Source: JAJBWD01 sp041670885 (GTDB lineage: Bacteria > Bacillota > Clostridia > Clostridiales > Clostridiaceae). Taken from it: a stretch of DNA of 9,536 bases. The stretch is from assembly GCA_041670885.1 (NCBI GenBank), contig JBAXYJ010000103.1:1-9536 (forward strand), in the 5' to 3' direction. This document shows positions 1 to 6,141 of the stretch, in pieces (the first letter of the stretch is position 1; the number at the start of each line of letters is the position of its first letter). Position numbers and translations under genes: made by a program. The notes under the pieces were generated by a model. That model saw nothing but the letters and a program-made list of their open reading frames with translations. It searched no databases and was not told where the DNA came from.

Positions 1-110
1 ATATATGGTTTATTTTTCACATGCCATACCTCTTCTTTAATAATACTTCCGAAAGTAACCTCACATACTGGATTATTGTTTAGCAATACTTTGATACTGG
101 ATTTATCCAT
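1..110 (-). CDS. Hypothetical protein, truncated by window edge (N-terminal 36 residues)
   Basis: An open frame reads leftwards from an ATG at 110 off the window edge, giving 36 codons without a stop. The visible N-terminus starts MDKSSIKVLLNNN and contains a VTFGSIIKEEVW stretch. It is polar and has neither a signal peptide nor a membrane segment. I do not recognise the family. The ATG is the only conventional start: the frame is closed by a TAA about 27 nt upstream, and no GTG or TTG lies between. A strong Shine-Dalgarno, AGAGGTGAAAGG, lies at 150-139, too far away for normal use unless the hairpin between them folds (see the next entry). The gene lies downstream of two small membrane-protein genes on the same strand, 188 nt away, so co-transcription is possible but not shown. 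Confidence 0.5.
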   Translation of the reverse strand, partial: MDKSSIKVLLNNNPVCEVTFGSIIKEEVWHVKNKPY

Positions 111-150
111 TAAACTTATTAACAGAATAATCTGTTAACCTTTCACCTCT
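111..150 (-). promoter_or_regulatory. Shine-Dalgarno bridged to its start codon by a perfect hairpin
   Basis: Read on the minus strand, AGAGGTGAAAGG (150-139) is followed at once by the perfect inverted repeat TTAACAGA-TTAT-TCTGTTAA (138-119; 8-bp arms, 4-nt loop), then 8 nt, then ATG (110). Linear spacing from the Shine-Dalgarno to the ATG is 28 nt, which is too long. With the hairpin folded it becomes 8 nt, which is ideal. No other ATG, GTG or TTG lies at a usable distance from this site. The palindrome could instead be, or also be, a protein operator. Confidence 0.5.
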
Positions 151-298
151 TTTCTCTAATATGGCGCGTCTGAAATTTTTATTATTACGCATTTCTTTAC
201 AAAGTTATATCAGCCATAAAGTCTTAATGCAGCCTTTTTGAATATTGGGCTTTAAGTTTACTGTAGTTTTACTTATATATTAAATCATACTTATATAT

Positions 299-562
299 TT
301 ATTTTGATGTTAATGAAAAAATAATATCAGATAAAACATATCCTAAAGGGAATAATATAAATATAATTCCTAAAATTATGGAGCTTATATTAAATAAAGG
401 TTTTGATACATTATTTTCTGTTTTCATCTGTTTCATGTATATTTTATTCATTGCTATGCCTGTACCACCAATAATTATCAGACATATTCCTATAAAGCAA
501 GTAAGAACAATAATAATTCCAATCATAGCCGCAATAACCGGCAGTAAAATTAAAAAGAACAT
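299..562 (-). CDS. Small hydrophobic membrane protein, 87 aa
   Basis: Not recognised as a known family. The N-terminus (about residues 2-37) is a long hydrophobic stretch rich in Ile, Leu, Val and Gly, enough for one long or two short membrane helices. A short basic linker follows (about 38-56, with KIYMKQMK), then a second hydrophobic helix (about 57-80). The start ATG has AAGGGATGTG upstream on the minus strand as a plausible ribosome-binding site, and this overlaps the stop codon of the preceding gene. The 13-nt gap to that gene and the similar size and topology suggest a two-gene operon. An immunity, toxin-like or envelope role would be speculation. Confidence 0.6.
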   Translation of the reverse strand: MFFLILLPVIAAMIGIIIVLTCFIGICLIIIGGTGIAMNKIYMKQMKTENNVSKPLFNISSIILGIIFILFPLGYVLSDIIFSLTSK

Positions 563-575
563 CAGATCACATCCC

Positions 576-809
576 TTACAATTTATTCAAAATCAATACT
601 CCTGCAATCAAATAACACAAAGTTATTAAAATGCCCACCAACATATGAATGGCCGAAAGCAGCCAATAACCAACTTTTATTTTTTTAGCAGATGTATCAA
701 AACTTTTGCTCATTTTCATACCTTTATATCCTCGTATTATTGCAATAACAGCCAAAAATAGAGCCAATACAAGTGCTAAAAGAATTAGTGCGTTTCCCAG
801 CGGTATCAT
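576..809 (-). CDS. Small two-helix membrane protein, 77 aa
   Basis: The longest frame begins at 866, but I place the start at the ATG at 809 (MIPLGNALILLALVLALFL). It is preceded by the very strong AAGGGGGGAGAAAAG, whereas the longer form would begin with a charged, non-hydrophobic leader without an evident ribosome-binding site. The protein has two hydrophobic helices (about residues 4-26 and 46-72) separated by a basic loop containing RGYKGMKMSKSF, which by the positive-inside rule is probably cytoplasmic. It resembles its downstream neighbour in plan (two helices, basic loop) and lies 13 nt from it, so the two are probably co-expressed. Family and function are unknown to me. Confidence 0.6.
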   Translation of the reverse strand: MIPLGNALILLALVLALFLAVIAIIRGYKGMKMSKSFDTSAKKIKVGYWLLSAIHMLVGILITLCYLIAGVLILNKL

Positions 810-1315
810 CTTTTCTCCCCCCTTTTCCTTAAAGATTACTTTTATTTCGAATTGATATATTTCCACAGTATATAAATACTCTGTAGTTTACATGTCTATA
901 CTTTTTATTGCTTTAAATAATACTATTATGATAGTAACTAATAAAGCAAAATTAATGATGGTAGTAATAAAAGTAAGAATGGTAATTTACCATAATTATA
1001 CACTAGAAACAATAAAAAATATACCATTATATGTATTTTGTATTAGACGTCCACAAAATAACGTATGAGACAGAATTTAAAATCGCATTTAAATTCACAC
1101 TCAAATTCGCAGCATAAATAGATTTATATACATTGTGATTTATAGTGTGAATTGCCTTGTGAATTAGTTATATGTTTAAAGATAAAGTGCTCTTAAACAC
1201 ATTATATCAATAGAAACGCCTATGTGTGAAAATAGACGAATTTGATTGTGATTTTATTCGATTTTCCTTGATTTACACCTCAAAGAGAACCTATTATATA
1301 ATGAAGCAAGGCTTT
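810..1315. other. Gene-free AT-rich region dense in dyad symmetries
   Basis: No convincing gene lies in these 506 bases. Structures seen: an imperfect dyad CCACAG(12 nt)CTGTAG at 863-886, just upstream of the small membrane operon; a nested hairpin at 908-949 (outer arms TTGCTTTA/TAAAGCAA, a 5x5 internal loop, inner arms TACTAT/ATAGTA, loop TATG); a 15-bp palindrome ATGGTAATTTACCAT at 979-993; 8-bp arms TATTTTGT/ACAAAATA at 1034-1060 with an 11-nt loop; and the phased array listed separately. A TATACT box on the minus strand (about 875-870) could be the -10 of the membrane operon, but no -35 is at the right distance. None of the hairpins has a clear U-tract, so they do not look like simple terminators. 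Confidence 0.55.
1079..1166. repeat. Mirrored array of six half-sites with 12-bp spacing
   Basis: Left cluster: TCGCA, TCACA and TCGCA begin at 1083, 1095 and 1107, each preceded by AAA(A/T). Right cluster: TGTGA begins at 1134, 1146 and 1158, followed by TTT or ATT, so each unit is the reverse complement of the left type. Spacing within each cluster is exactly 12 bp. The two clusters form a dyad whose best matching units are AATTCACAC (1092-1100) and GTGTGAATT (1145-1153). Two further TGTGA units occur at 1225 and 1247, out of register. The arrangement suggests cooperative binding of a DNA-binding protein, or a long cruciform. It lies 3' of the ParB-like/BMP gene and about 270 bp upstream of the small membrane operon. 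Confidence 0.5.
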
Positions 1316-3220
1316 TTACGTTAATTCTATATTATCGGTAAACCAGTCCATTGATAATATATCTTCATGAGATAAAGCTTCCTCTTCTTCCACTCTTAAA
1401 GTTCCGTTATTGTCATAAATAGGTCCTGTAAAAGGATTATAGTCATTATCTATTATCATTTTCTTAATTAGTGTTAAAAGCTTTTCTGTCTCTGCCGGAA
1501 TATTTTCTTTTAGATAGAAAATATCAATAACACCGGAAGCCATACCCCAGTAGAAATTTATAAGCTTAGAATTTGTACTGAATATATCTGACAAATCCTT
1601 AAAGGACTCACTCTGTATGTTTTTTAGTATTTTTTCGTAGAATAATCCCCAATTCCATATTGGAGCTGCTATACATCTTTCTTCATCTGTCAGGCTTTCA
1701 TCTACCCTGGAAAGCATTGAAAAAACTCCATACTTTTTAGAGATTTCGCTAGGCTGCTTCAGGTTCTTGTTAGCAATTATATCCACACCACGTTTTTTAA
1801 GCCTCTCTGAAGCACCGTGGATTCTATCTCTGCTGTTCCATTCGTTTGTCCATTCAACAACAATTTTAGCGTAAGGGTTGACCAGTTTTGCCCCAAGGGA
1901 AAAGGCATTAAGTGATGCAATTACCAGGGGGTTTGGGCTGGTGGTTATGTACCCAATCAAATTAGTCCGAGTCAAAGCGCCTGCAATAATCCCCATAAGA
2001 AATCTTACCTCATAGGACCTGCCGTAGTAGGTGCTTACATGGAGATAAGGCTGGAATTCAGAGCAGTTGAAGTATTTTATATTTGGGAACTCCATTGAAC
2101 ATTTCAGCGTAGCATTAAGATAAATGGGACTCGTTGTAAATATTATGTCATTGCCCTCTGCAGATAGTTTTTTTATTGATTTATAGGCATCGTCATTTTC
2201 AGGCACATCTTCAATATAAGAGGTTGTTATCTGATTCCTAAATACATTCTCAATATACCTTCTTCCCATTTCATGAGAATTTGTCCACCCGGAGCCTTCT
2301 ATAGTTCTTGCATATACAAAGGCCACCTTAAGCCTCTTAGGAACCATTACTAAATTAGTCAGAGTATATAATAAATTACCGCTGTTATCTACAGGGGCTG
2401 TTTGTATATCTACATTTTCCTTATTGGCAATAAGCTCTAACTCATGAATGAATTCTTTTAATGTAGTCTTTAAATTTTTTTCATCTATTTCATCTTCTAT
2501 GCCATATATTTTTGCATACTCTAAGAAAGCATCCCCGGTGGTTATTGGGAGCTTCTGTCCACCTAAGGAAAGGTAAACTTCTCTGAAGCTGCTGAATATA
2601 TTTTTTTCAAAATACTTATATTTATTATCATAAGGGGAAAAATCCGGGTTATAATTCTCCAACAGTTTGGTAAGCTCTGTAAAGCCTCCGGCCTTTGAAA
2701 ACCAGATTGAATTTATTCCGGTCAGCTTATTAAATTTAAGAAATTCATAATATATCTTAATTCCAATATCACTCTCATCATATTTAGGGATGAGCCTGGT
2801 TACATTTGCAGATATAGAATATGCACCGTAGAATTTAAGAACACTTACCCTTTTATTACCTTCAACCACATAAAACCAATTCAGATATTCATAAACCTTT
2901 ATTGAATGTTTAATGCCCTCTGTCAGGTGCCACTCTGCCACATGTTCCCACTTTTTGCAAAACTCTGTTTTATCCGCCAAAATAGGCATATAGTTATGAG
3001 CAAAGGAAATGCTTCTCGAATGATAATAGGTGCCCGCTATTTTACTCAGCGGAATCTCCATTATACCAATATTCACCTCTGATACTATCTCTGCATTTCT
3101 AAGCAGTCCTTCAAGTGAGGGTAAATAACCGCTGTCTCCTTTTGATACATGTTTTTTATATTCTCTGATGCCTAACCTGTAAGCATCATTATAAATTCTT
3201 TCCATGTCGATATCAGGCAT
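1316..3220 (-). CDS. Cytoplasmic BMP/Med-family ligand-binding protein with ParB-like N-terminal domain
   Basis: This 634-residue protein has two parts. Residues about 50-145 resemble a ParB/sulfiredoxin-like N-terminal domain: an IPLSKI segment at 56-61 and, at 118-129, VVEGNKRVSVLK, which matches the GNRR-type box. Residues about 296-605 resemble the BMP family (PnrA/Med/TmpC; periplasmic-binding fold, usually purine nucleoside ligands): KRLKVAFVYA at the first strand, GSGWTNSHEMGRR at 309-321, and a C-terminal FTGPIYDNNG at 597-606. A typical BMP protein is about half this length and is a secreted lipoprotein. This one has no signal peptide or lipobox and should be cytoplasmic, like the Bacillus competence regulator Med-type proteins. 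The start ATG has AAAGGAG at 3234-3228 with 7-nt spacing. A nucleoside-responsive regulatory role is inference; the ParB-like assignment rests on a short motif. Confidence 0.75.
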   Translation of the reverse strand: MPDIDMERIYNDAYRLGIREYKKHVSKGDSGYLPSLEGLLRNAEIVSEVNIGIMEIPLSKIAGTYYHSRSISFAHNYMPILADKTEFCKKWEHVAEWHLTEGIKHSIKVYEYLNWFYVVEGNKRVSVLKFYGAYSISANVTRLIPKYDESDIGIKIYYEFLKFNKLTGINSIWFSKAGGFTELTKLLENYNPDFSPYDNKYKYFEKNIFSSFREVYLSLGGQKLPITTGDAFLEYAKIYGIEDEIDEKNLKTTLKEFIHELELIANKENVDIQTAPVDNSGNLLYTLTNLVMVPKRLKVAFVYARTIEGSGWTNSHEMGRRYIENVFRNQITTSYIEDVPENDDAYKSIKKLSAEGNDIIFTTSPIYLNATLKCSMEFPNIKYFNCSEFQPYLHVSTYYGRSYEVRFLMGIIAGALTRTNLIGYITTSPNPLVIASLNAFSLGAKLVNPYAKIVVEWTNEWNSRDRIHGASERLKKRGVDIIANKNLKQPSEISKKYGVFSMLSRVDESLTDEERCIAAPIWNWGLFYEKILKNIQSESFKDLSDIFSTNSKLINFYWGMASGVIDIFYLKENIPAETEKLLTLIKKMIIDNDYNPFTGPIYDNNGTLRVEEEEALSHEDILSMDWFTDNIELT

Positions 3221-3249
3221 ACAATATCTCCTTTATATCAATTTACTCA

Positions 3250-3258
3250 ATTATAGCA
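3250..3258 (-). promoter_or_regulatory. Extended -10 promoter for the ParB-like/BMP gene
   Basis: On the minus strand TGCTATAAT (3258-3250) is a perfect extended -10 box, 15 nt upstream of the AAAGGAG ribosome-binding site and 29 nt upstream of the ATG. No good -35 lies 17 bp further upstream, as is common for extended -10 promoters. Confidence 0.55.
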
Positions 3259-3367
3259 TAAATTCTATTTTGGAAGATGATAGATATAATATGATTTTTA
3301 ATATTAAAAATAACTAAATAAGGACCTTAAGAATAATATAATATGAGGAAACATATAGGAGGTTTTT

Positions 3368-3655
3368 ATGGAAGATATAATTCTTATTTTATTGACTATC
3401 ACTTTGGTAATATTAATATCTTATAAAGTAAAAAGTAAAAAAAGTAAAATAGATTTTGATTCCTTTAGTGAAGATGGCAGAATAAGAAAAGAAATAATAG
3501 AAGAATACTACAATCTTTTAGATTCCACCTATGATTTATACAGAAGAAATATTATAAGCTATACAGAATATAGATTCAGGCTTAGATTTTTAAGAGAGAG
3601 GTATGCGAAAAAATTAGGCATAACAGCAGAAGAATTTGATGATATATTAAGATGA
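3368..3655 (+). CDS. Single-pass membrane protein with charged helical tail, 95 aa
   Basis: An N-terminal hydrophobic helix (about residues 4-19, IILILLTITLVILIS) is followed by a basic stretch (KVKSKKSK) and a strongly charged, probably helical cytoplasmic tail (about 38-95). The end, RLRFLRERYAKKLGITAEEFDDILR, resembles short oligomerisation helices found on small Firmicutes membrane proteins, but I cannot name the family. The start is supported by ATAGGAGG five bases before the ATG. A TATAAT lies at 3337-3342, about 25 nt before the start, with only a weak -35. The gene is divergent from the ParB-like/BMP gene (147 nt apart). It ends directly in the long inverted repeat that follows. Confidence 0.65.
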   Translation: MEDIILILLTITLVILISYKVKSKKSKIDFDSFSEDGRIRKEIIEEYYNLLDSTYDLYRRNIISYTEYRFRLRFLRERYAKKLGITAEEFDDILR

Positions 3656-3758
3656 GGAAATTGCATAATTTATAAATTAACTTTTTCAATTTAAGAAAAC
3701 ATTAATAATTCTTTATTTTAAACTGAAAAATCAGCCAAAATGTTATTATGCAATTCCC
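3656..3758. repeat. 103-bp imperfect inverted repeat (MITE-like or large hairpin)
   Basis: Outer arms GGAAATTGCATAAT (3656-3669) and ATTATGCAATTCCC (3745-3758) pair at 13 of 14 positions. Inner arms TTTTTCAATTTAA (3682-3694) and TTAAACTGAAAAA (3718-3730) pair at 12 of 13 positions in nearly the same register. Both are symmetric about position 3707. The element starts one base after the stop codon of the 95-residue gene. Its size, AT-richness and terminal repeats fit a miniature inverted-repeat element; a complex terminator or processed RNA hairpin is also possible. Flanks show only a weak TTAAGAT/TTAGAT similarity, so a target-site duplication is not established. Confidence 0.5.
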
Positions 3759-3809
3759 TTAGATAAGAAAATTATTCATTAACCAGATGAAGATATATCG
3801 AGGTACTCC

Positions 3810-3951
3810 ATGAAAAAACTAATAGCATATTGACGTTTCTAATATTTTTAGTATAGGTATATCTTATTTTGCATATTTCTACTCCAGAAACAGATTTTTA
3901 AACAGTGAAGAGGGAATAAAACTTTATAATCAGCTGAAAAACATTAAATAG
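3810..3951 (+). pseudogene. Frameshifted remnant of a small membrane-anchored protein
   Basis: GAGG lies 7 nt before an ATG at 3810 that begins MKKLIAY and then meets TGA at 3831. In the next frame (+1) the sequence from 3829 to a TAG at 3949 is open for 40 codons, reading IDVSNIFSIGISYFAYFYSR and then NRFLNSEEGIKLYNQLKNIK. A Met-Lys-Lys start, a hydrophobic segment and a charged tail are what a short signal-anchor protein looks like, so one indel near 3826-3832 would explain it. The product family is unknown. Alternatives: a sequencing error, or chance open frame in AT-rich DNA. Confidence 0.45.
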
Positions 3952-3955
3952 GAAA

Positions 3956-3990
3956 TTAACTCCACTATTTTTAATGAAAAGTGGAGTTAA
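3956..3990. terminator. Strong hairpin between convergent genes, probable bidirectional terminator
   Basis: Perfect 11-bp arms TTAACTCCACT (3956-3966) and AGTGGAGTTAA (3980-3990) enclose a 13-nt loop. It lies between the plus-strand remnant and the 3' end of gerQ (stop at 4004) on the minus strand. A U-tract is weak on the plus side; on the minus side TTTCCTATTT follows. Position between convergent genes supports a terminator role in both directions. Confidence 0.6.
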
Positions 3991-4003
3991 ATAAAGTTAT
4001 AGT

Positions 4004-4354
4004 TTACTGAAAAATGTTTACAAATTTTATTGAGTATATGTCACAAAGAACATCGCTGTTTGTTTCTTCTTCTCTTAGTACAATATAGCTTATACCAACC
4101 TCCTTCAGGATGCCTGTTCTGTCTTGAATGGTACTAGTGCCAAGCAGGAAGGTAATCCTCATACGTTTTCCAATCTGAGTCCTTAAGTACCCTTGAGTGT
4201 ATTCAGTGCCTAATTCTGTAGGCGATCCCGGAGCTTTCTCAAAATCTGAAGGAATCCCAGGCTGAGGGGCAGGGGTCCCAGGCTCAGGGAACATTTCATC
4301 AGGGTTGATTCGCAGCAGCGGCTCGTAATAATCAAAATAACATCCTGGTTTCAT
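4004..4354 (-). CDS. gerQ: GerQ-like spore coat protein
   Basis: This 116-residue protein has a Pro/Gly-rich N-terminal part (about 1-50) and a C-terminal GerQ-like domain (about 51-116): YTQGYLRTQIGKRMRITFLL, then an I-L-K-E-V-G-I-S-Y-I-V-L-R core and DIYSIKFVNIF at the end. In Bacillus, GerQ is a coat protein, cross-linked by transglutaminase, that is needed for CwlJ localisation or activity during germination. The gene lies 18 nt downstream of a cwlJ homologue on the same strand, as in bacilli, and this is the strongest support. I start it at the ATG at 4354, with GGAGG 6 nt upstream, and not at an upstream TTG that overlaps that site. It is shorter than the Bacillus protein (about 180 aa) because the Gln-rich N-terminus is reduced. 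Confidence 0.75.
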   Translation of the reverse strand: MKPGCYFDYYEPLLRINPDEMFPEPGTPAPQPGIPSDFEKAPGSPTELGTEYTQGYLRTQIGKRMRITFLLGTSTIQDRTGILKEVGISYIVLREEETNSDVLCDIYSIKFVNIFQ

Positions 4355-4372
4355 AAATACCTCCAATTATAA

Positions 4373-4816
4373 CTATGTTTGAAAATAGAGAGCGGTAGGA
4401 TTGTAAAAGCAATGTTTTGTAATGTCTATTTGAAAAGTGCCGGATCCGTTAAATGGAAACATATAAGGACAACCTGGAGCAAAGGGATTAAAATACCAAA
4501 GTGAATAGCCTATTGGGAATAATCTATTACCTGCCAGTGCCCAGTCTGCAATGTCATAATGAATCTGTTCCGGTGGGTTTGCCCATATGGTCTGTGGATT
4601 TGCTACTCCTCCAAGTACAGACCGCATACAGTCATACTGACCTTTCTGGTATAGTATCTTTCTTATATCACCCTGGCCGATTCGACGATACTCGCCGCCG
4701 GCAACCCTTACTCTATTCATAATGGAGGTTGCAACAGCTTTCATTCCATTGTCTCCTTCGCCTCCGGCTTCACATTTTATTATTCTGGCTAATAATTCTC
4801 TATTAGAATAAGCCAC
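4373..4816 (-). CDS. cwlJ: CwlJ-type spore cortex-lytic enzyme (cell wall hydrolase, SleB/CwlJ family)
   Basis: At 147 residues it matches the length of Bacillus CwlJ and covers the Hydrolase_2 domain almost entirely. The N-terminal ELLARIIKCEAGGEG (residues 7-21) carries the conserved catalytic-type Glu (E16), followed by GMKAVATSIMNRVR (24-37), a GQYDC motif near residue 60, and the C-terminal GYSLWYFNP (about 103-111). It lacks a signal peptide and SleB's peptidoglycan-binding domain, typical of CwlJ, which acts from the coat on cortex muramic-lactam peptidoglycan during germination. The start is GTG at 4816 with GAGG 7 nt upstream. It is first in a two-gene operon with gerQ. A mother-cell sigma promoter is expected from the family, but I could not find a convincing one. 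Confidence 0.88.
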   Translation of the reverse strand: MAYSNRELLARIIKCEAGGEGDNGMKAVATSIMNRVRVAGGEYRRIGQGDIRKILYQKGQYDCMRSVLGGVANPQTIWANPPEQIHYDIADWALAGNRLFPIGYSLWYFNPFAPGCPYMFPFNGSGTFQIDITKHCFYNPTALYFQT

Positions 4817-5148
4817 AACTTTACCTCATTTCTTTATTCAATCCTATATTATTTTATTCAATTACAAAGTTTTGGGTACACTTTTAGGGACGGTTCTTAA
4901 ATAATTTATTTAATAAATCCTGACTCGATGTCGTCAAATAAACCAGCAGTTGATATTATGTATGTTGGGCTAACATGAAATGAAAAATCGAACAAATTGT
5001 TGCACTTTCTCTATTACCAGCATTGCCTTAATATGGTAGTAAATTAGGTATCCTCGTTGTATAATTATAGTAGAATTAATTCGAAATCATAATTTATGGC
5101 GTAATTATTGAATATAATTATTTTTATGTAAAGGAAGAGTGTAATTAA
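4817..5148. other. Gene-free divergent region with mobile-element-like fragment
   Basis: These 332 bases separate cwlJ from rmlD. On the cwlJ side is AGGGACGGTTC (4886-4896), a sequence I associate with ends of IS200/REP-type elements scattered through clostridial genomes. It abuts a perfect palindrome TTAAATAA-T-TTATTTAA (4897-4913). On the minus strand a frame upstream reads about 44 codons with one internal TAA and ends AAG AAC CGT CCC TAA, so it could be the decayed tail of a transposase, though chance is possible. On the rmlD side, TATAAT at 5060-5065 and again at 5113-5118 are candidate -10 boxes without good -35 partners. Confidence 0.4.
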
Positions 5149-6027
5149 ATGAAGATTTTGATAACCGGTTCAAGAGGACAAGTAGGTTCTCAACTAATAA
5201 ATATTTTAAATAAGGGCAGATCAGAACTGGGTGAAGTTCCAGAACAAATAAAAAATGCTGTGGTTATAGGAAAAGGCTCGCAAGAACTAAATATAGCAGA
5301 TTTTGATAATGTAAAAAGCGTACTTAAAGAGGTAAAGCCAGATGTTGTTATAAATGCAGCAGCCTATACTAATGTGAATGGCTGTGAGCTAAATAAGGAG
5401 TTAGCATTTAGTGTTAACGCATATGGAGCCAAAAATTTAGCAGCAGCCTGCGAAGATATTGGCTCAAAAATAGTTCATATATCTACAGATTATGTTTTTA
5501 ACGGAGAAGGAACTATACCATTTAAGGAGATTGACGAGCCTTCACCACATAGTATTTATGGTAAAGCCAAAAATATGGGTGATAATTTTGTAAAAGAATA
5601 TTCTTCAAAATATTTTATAGTAAGACCTTCATGGGTATATGGGTATAATGGGAAAAACTTTGTTTATACTATTATGAAAACTGCAAAGGAGAGAGGTAGT
5701 ATAAAGGTTGTAAATGACCAAAGAGGTAACCCAACTAATGCAGAAGATTTGTCACATCATATTTTGAAACTTATTGCAGCAGAACAATATGGTATTTATC
5801 ACTGTTCAGGACGTGGCGAATGTACATGGTATGATTTTGCATGCAAAATAATTGAATTATCAAAAATACCTTGTAAAGTAATACCTTGCAGTACAAATGA
5901 ATATCCTAGTACAACCAAAAGACCTATGTATTCATCATTAGATAATTCAAAGTTAAGGAATACAGTTGGCAATGAAATGAGAAACTGGGAAGAAGCTTTA
6001 AGTAACTTTATAAGAAATGTGATTTAG
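5149..6027 (+). CDS. rfbD: dTDP-4-dehydrorhamnose reductase (RmlD family)
   Basis: This 292-residue protein has the full RmlD/extended-SDR pattern: the nucleotide-binding GSRGQVG loop (residues 7-13), NAAAYT (69-74), STDYVFNG (112-119, with catalytic-type Thr113), the Tyr137-x-x-x-Lys141 pair in YGKAK, VRPSWVYG, and NDQRGNPT near 200. The enzyme reduces dTDP-4-keto-L-rhamnose to dTDP-L-rhamnose in the cytoplasm, feeding cell-wall or S-layer glycans. Length is normal. Start: ATG preceded by AAGGAAGAG, about 10 nt away. No rmlA, rmlB, rmlC or glycosyltransferase lies next to it, so it may act on another NDP-4-keto sugar or draw on enzymes encoded elsewhere. Confidence 0.85.
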   Translation: MKILITGSRGQVGSQLINILNKGRSELGEVPEQIKNAVVIGKGSQELNIADFDNVKSVLKEVKPDVVINAAAYTNVNGCELNKELAFSVNAYGAKNLAAACEDIGSKIVHISTDYVFNGEGTIPFKEIDEPSPHSIYGKAKNMGDNFVKEYSSKYFIVRPSWVYGYNGKNFVYTIMKTAKERGSIKVVNDQRGNPTNAEDLSHHILKLIAAEQYGIYHCSGRGECTWYDFACKIIELSKIPCKVIPCSTNEYPSTTKRPMYSSLDNSKLRNTVGNEMRNWEEALSNFIRNVI

Positions 6028-6039
6028 AAGAAATTATTG

Positions 6040-6058
6040 AAATTCATTCCCTGAATTT
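6040..6058 (+). terminator. Short hairpin after rmlD, possible terminator
   Basis: AAATTCA-TTCCC-TGAATTT forms 7-bp arms with a 5-nt loop, 12 nt after the rmlD stop. No T-tract follows at once, so termination is doubtful. Confidence 0.3.
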
Positions 6059-6090
6059 ACGGATACTTAATAAATAATTTTCTAATATTA

Positions 6091-6119
6091 TTCACTTAAA
6101 GGTTTTTTATATCTATTTT
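6091..6119 (+). promoter_or_regulatory. Weak candidate promoter for the isomerase-hydrolase operon
   Basis: TTCACT (6091-6096) and TATTTT (6114-6119) are 17 bp apart, each matching the sigma-A consensus at about four of six positions. They lie 23 nt upstream of the TTG start of the next gene. Confidence 0.3.
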
Positions 6120-6141
6120 TATATTAGGGGAAGGTGACATT

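Noticed and set aside
378..629. Plus-strand open frame of 83 codons
   Set aside because: Antisense to the two small membrane-protein genes, no ribosome-binding site, composition follows the opposite strand.
810..866. N-terminal extension of the 77-aa membrane protein
   Set aside because: The extra 19 residues are charged, and the strong GGGGGGAG site serves the internal ATG at 809.
861..1060. Replication-origin character (TCCACA-like words in AT-rich, dyad-rich DNA)
   Set aside because: No clear DnaA boxes (TTATNCACA) and no replication genes nearby.
1311..1325. Terminator directly after the ParB-like/BMP gene
   Set aside because: Only a 4-bp AAGC/GCTT stem with no U-tract on the minus strand.
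4501..4722. Plus-strand open frame of 73 codons
   Set aside because: Entirely antisense to cwlJ, whose family match is clear.
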